From contig SCFE01000033.1 of NCBI GenBank assembly GCA_004352715.1, positions 1,319,996 to 1,383,995 of the forward strand: a stretch of 64,000 nt of DNA, in the 5' to 3' direction. Position numbers and translations under genes: made by a program. Of the stretch, positions 63,149 to 64,000 are shown one piece after another. The DNA is from Hofstenia miamia. Lineage: Eukaryota; Xenacoelomorpha; Acoela. Within the stretch, counting starts at the first letter, position 1. Each line of letters opens with the position of its first letter. The notes below the pieces were generated by a model. It made no database searches and was not told the origin of the DNA. It was given only the letters and a program-made list of their open reading frames with translations.

Positions 63149-64000
63149 CTAAACAATGATGACTTAATATCTAACCAGGCAACGAAGTTATCACAATCTA
63201 TACTCAAATGTAAATTTTACAGTTATTGTACTGGACAAGGAAAAATGTTAAGTATAGTGCAAGACTGTCTAGCAATATTAAATTGTGGAACAATACATTG
63301 GTGTTAACAAACGCATTCGACATTTGTATACAAGCCATTGGATGCCAGAATGATTGAAAGACTGGTAATAAAATTAGCCATAAAAGGAAATTAAGGATAC
63401 AGTTCAATTAGTACCTAATTTCAGAGTGAATCAATTAAATTATTATTACTTCAAAAATTAAAAAGTGGAATCATTTTAATTTTTAAGTTTTTAATCAAAA
63501 TCGAAACTCTGGATTGATCTAGATCAGTGGTTTTCAAACTTTTTTTACCATAGACTCCATAATTTATTAGTTGGACCCCCCCCCTCTCCCATCACAATAA
63601 ATCACTAATAAAATAGTAGAGGAATTGTTAATATTAAAGATATTAAATGACTATGCTTTTATGCTATATTTTAAAGGAAAACTAGACTAAAATATCGTTG
63701 TACCACCTTTCTTCTACATAATTGTTATAAAAATACTTTAGCATTTTAAAATAGTGAAAATATCTGTAGAAATTCCATTCTCTGTAATGAAAACAGTTCT
63801 GAATTAGAATTGCCATATGGACCACCAAAATGGCACCGTGGACCCCGGGTGAGAACCACTGATTTAGATTAATATGGTCGAGAATTGAAAAGAAAATTTA
63901 AAAAAAAATTGCAAAGCAACAAAATAATATCATGCTTCGGAGTCGCATAATAGTGACAATCTTGTAAAAAATCTTTTCCTAAACTCTATTTTCGGTTTTA
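63149..64000 (-). other. USP34 intron extending beyond window
   Basis: No coding exon found. Apart from the hAT-type MITE it is plain AT-rich sequence. The next upstream exon must lie to the right of 64000. Confidence 0.6.
63525..63861. mobile_element. hAT-type MITE with 8-bp duplication
   Basis: Ends CAGTGGTTTTCAAACTTT and (right, reverse complement) CAGTGGTTCTCACCCGGG, flanked by ATCTAGAT and ATTTAGAT (7 of 8 bases). The CAGTGGTTCTCA type is widespread in animal hAT elements. 337 bp, noncoding, in a USP34 intron upstream of the first visible exon. Confidence 0.85.

Overview
This is a 64 kb stretch of an AT-rich, intron-rich, transposon-rich animal nuclear genome. Many (TA)n microsatellites and seven N gaps break it up. 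The transposon mix (Tc1, mariner, piggyBac, hAT-type MITEs, Helitron, Ty3/gypsy-like) and several 40-44 nt introns suggest an invertebrate, most likely an arthropod. I cannot name the species from the sequence.

Almost the whole window is one minus-strand gene. It is the ortholog of the very large deubiquitinase USP34 (Drosophila puffyeye), and it runs from beyond the right edge to a stop codon at 9107-9109. I could place 43 coding exons between 63148 and 9107 (about 7.9 kb of coding sequence, roughly 2,600 residues) by following protein similarity, GT/AG borders and phase continuity across every junction. The first several hundred residues lie to the right of the window. One exon is cut by the gap at 47245-48025. 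Order along the protein: acidic N-terminal linker (exons 1-4), helical-repeat region (5-9), ubiquitin-like fold (10-11), more helical region (12-17), the USP catalytic core (18-24, with catalytic Cys at 44752-44754 and His at 39928-39930), then a long helical C-terminal region (24-42) and a short basic/acidic tail (43). A poly(A) signal lies about 90 nt after the stop.

The introns hold most of the other content. The 8.1 kb intron at 16777-24892 is a nest of transposons: a decayed piggyBac with palindrome-bearing terminal repeats, a second internally deleted piggyBac and a gypsy-like integrase fragment with a polypurine tract. Other introns carry a decayed Tc1 (30047-31053), a complete but dead mariner with TA duplications (55753-56987), a mariner remnant (49431-49969), a Helitron with Pif1-type helicase (11646-12585), a non-autonomous Helitron (about 27061-27477), two hAT-type MITEs with 8-bp duplications, and two copies of a little-known-looking element ending in GGCGCTAAGTA.

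The left 9 kb, downstream of USP34, has no gene I can identify. It contains a TA-flanked MITE, decayed coding-like stretches (one with two FG-GAP/VCBS-like calcium loops), repeats and palindromes.

Several single-n positions (7070, 23232, 24262) separate near-identical sequence and look like unmerged contig overlaps rather than real duplications. I saw no CRISPR, operon, rRNA or convincing tRNA, and no clear sign of a novel multi-gene system.
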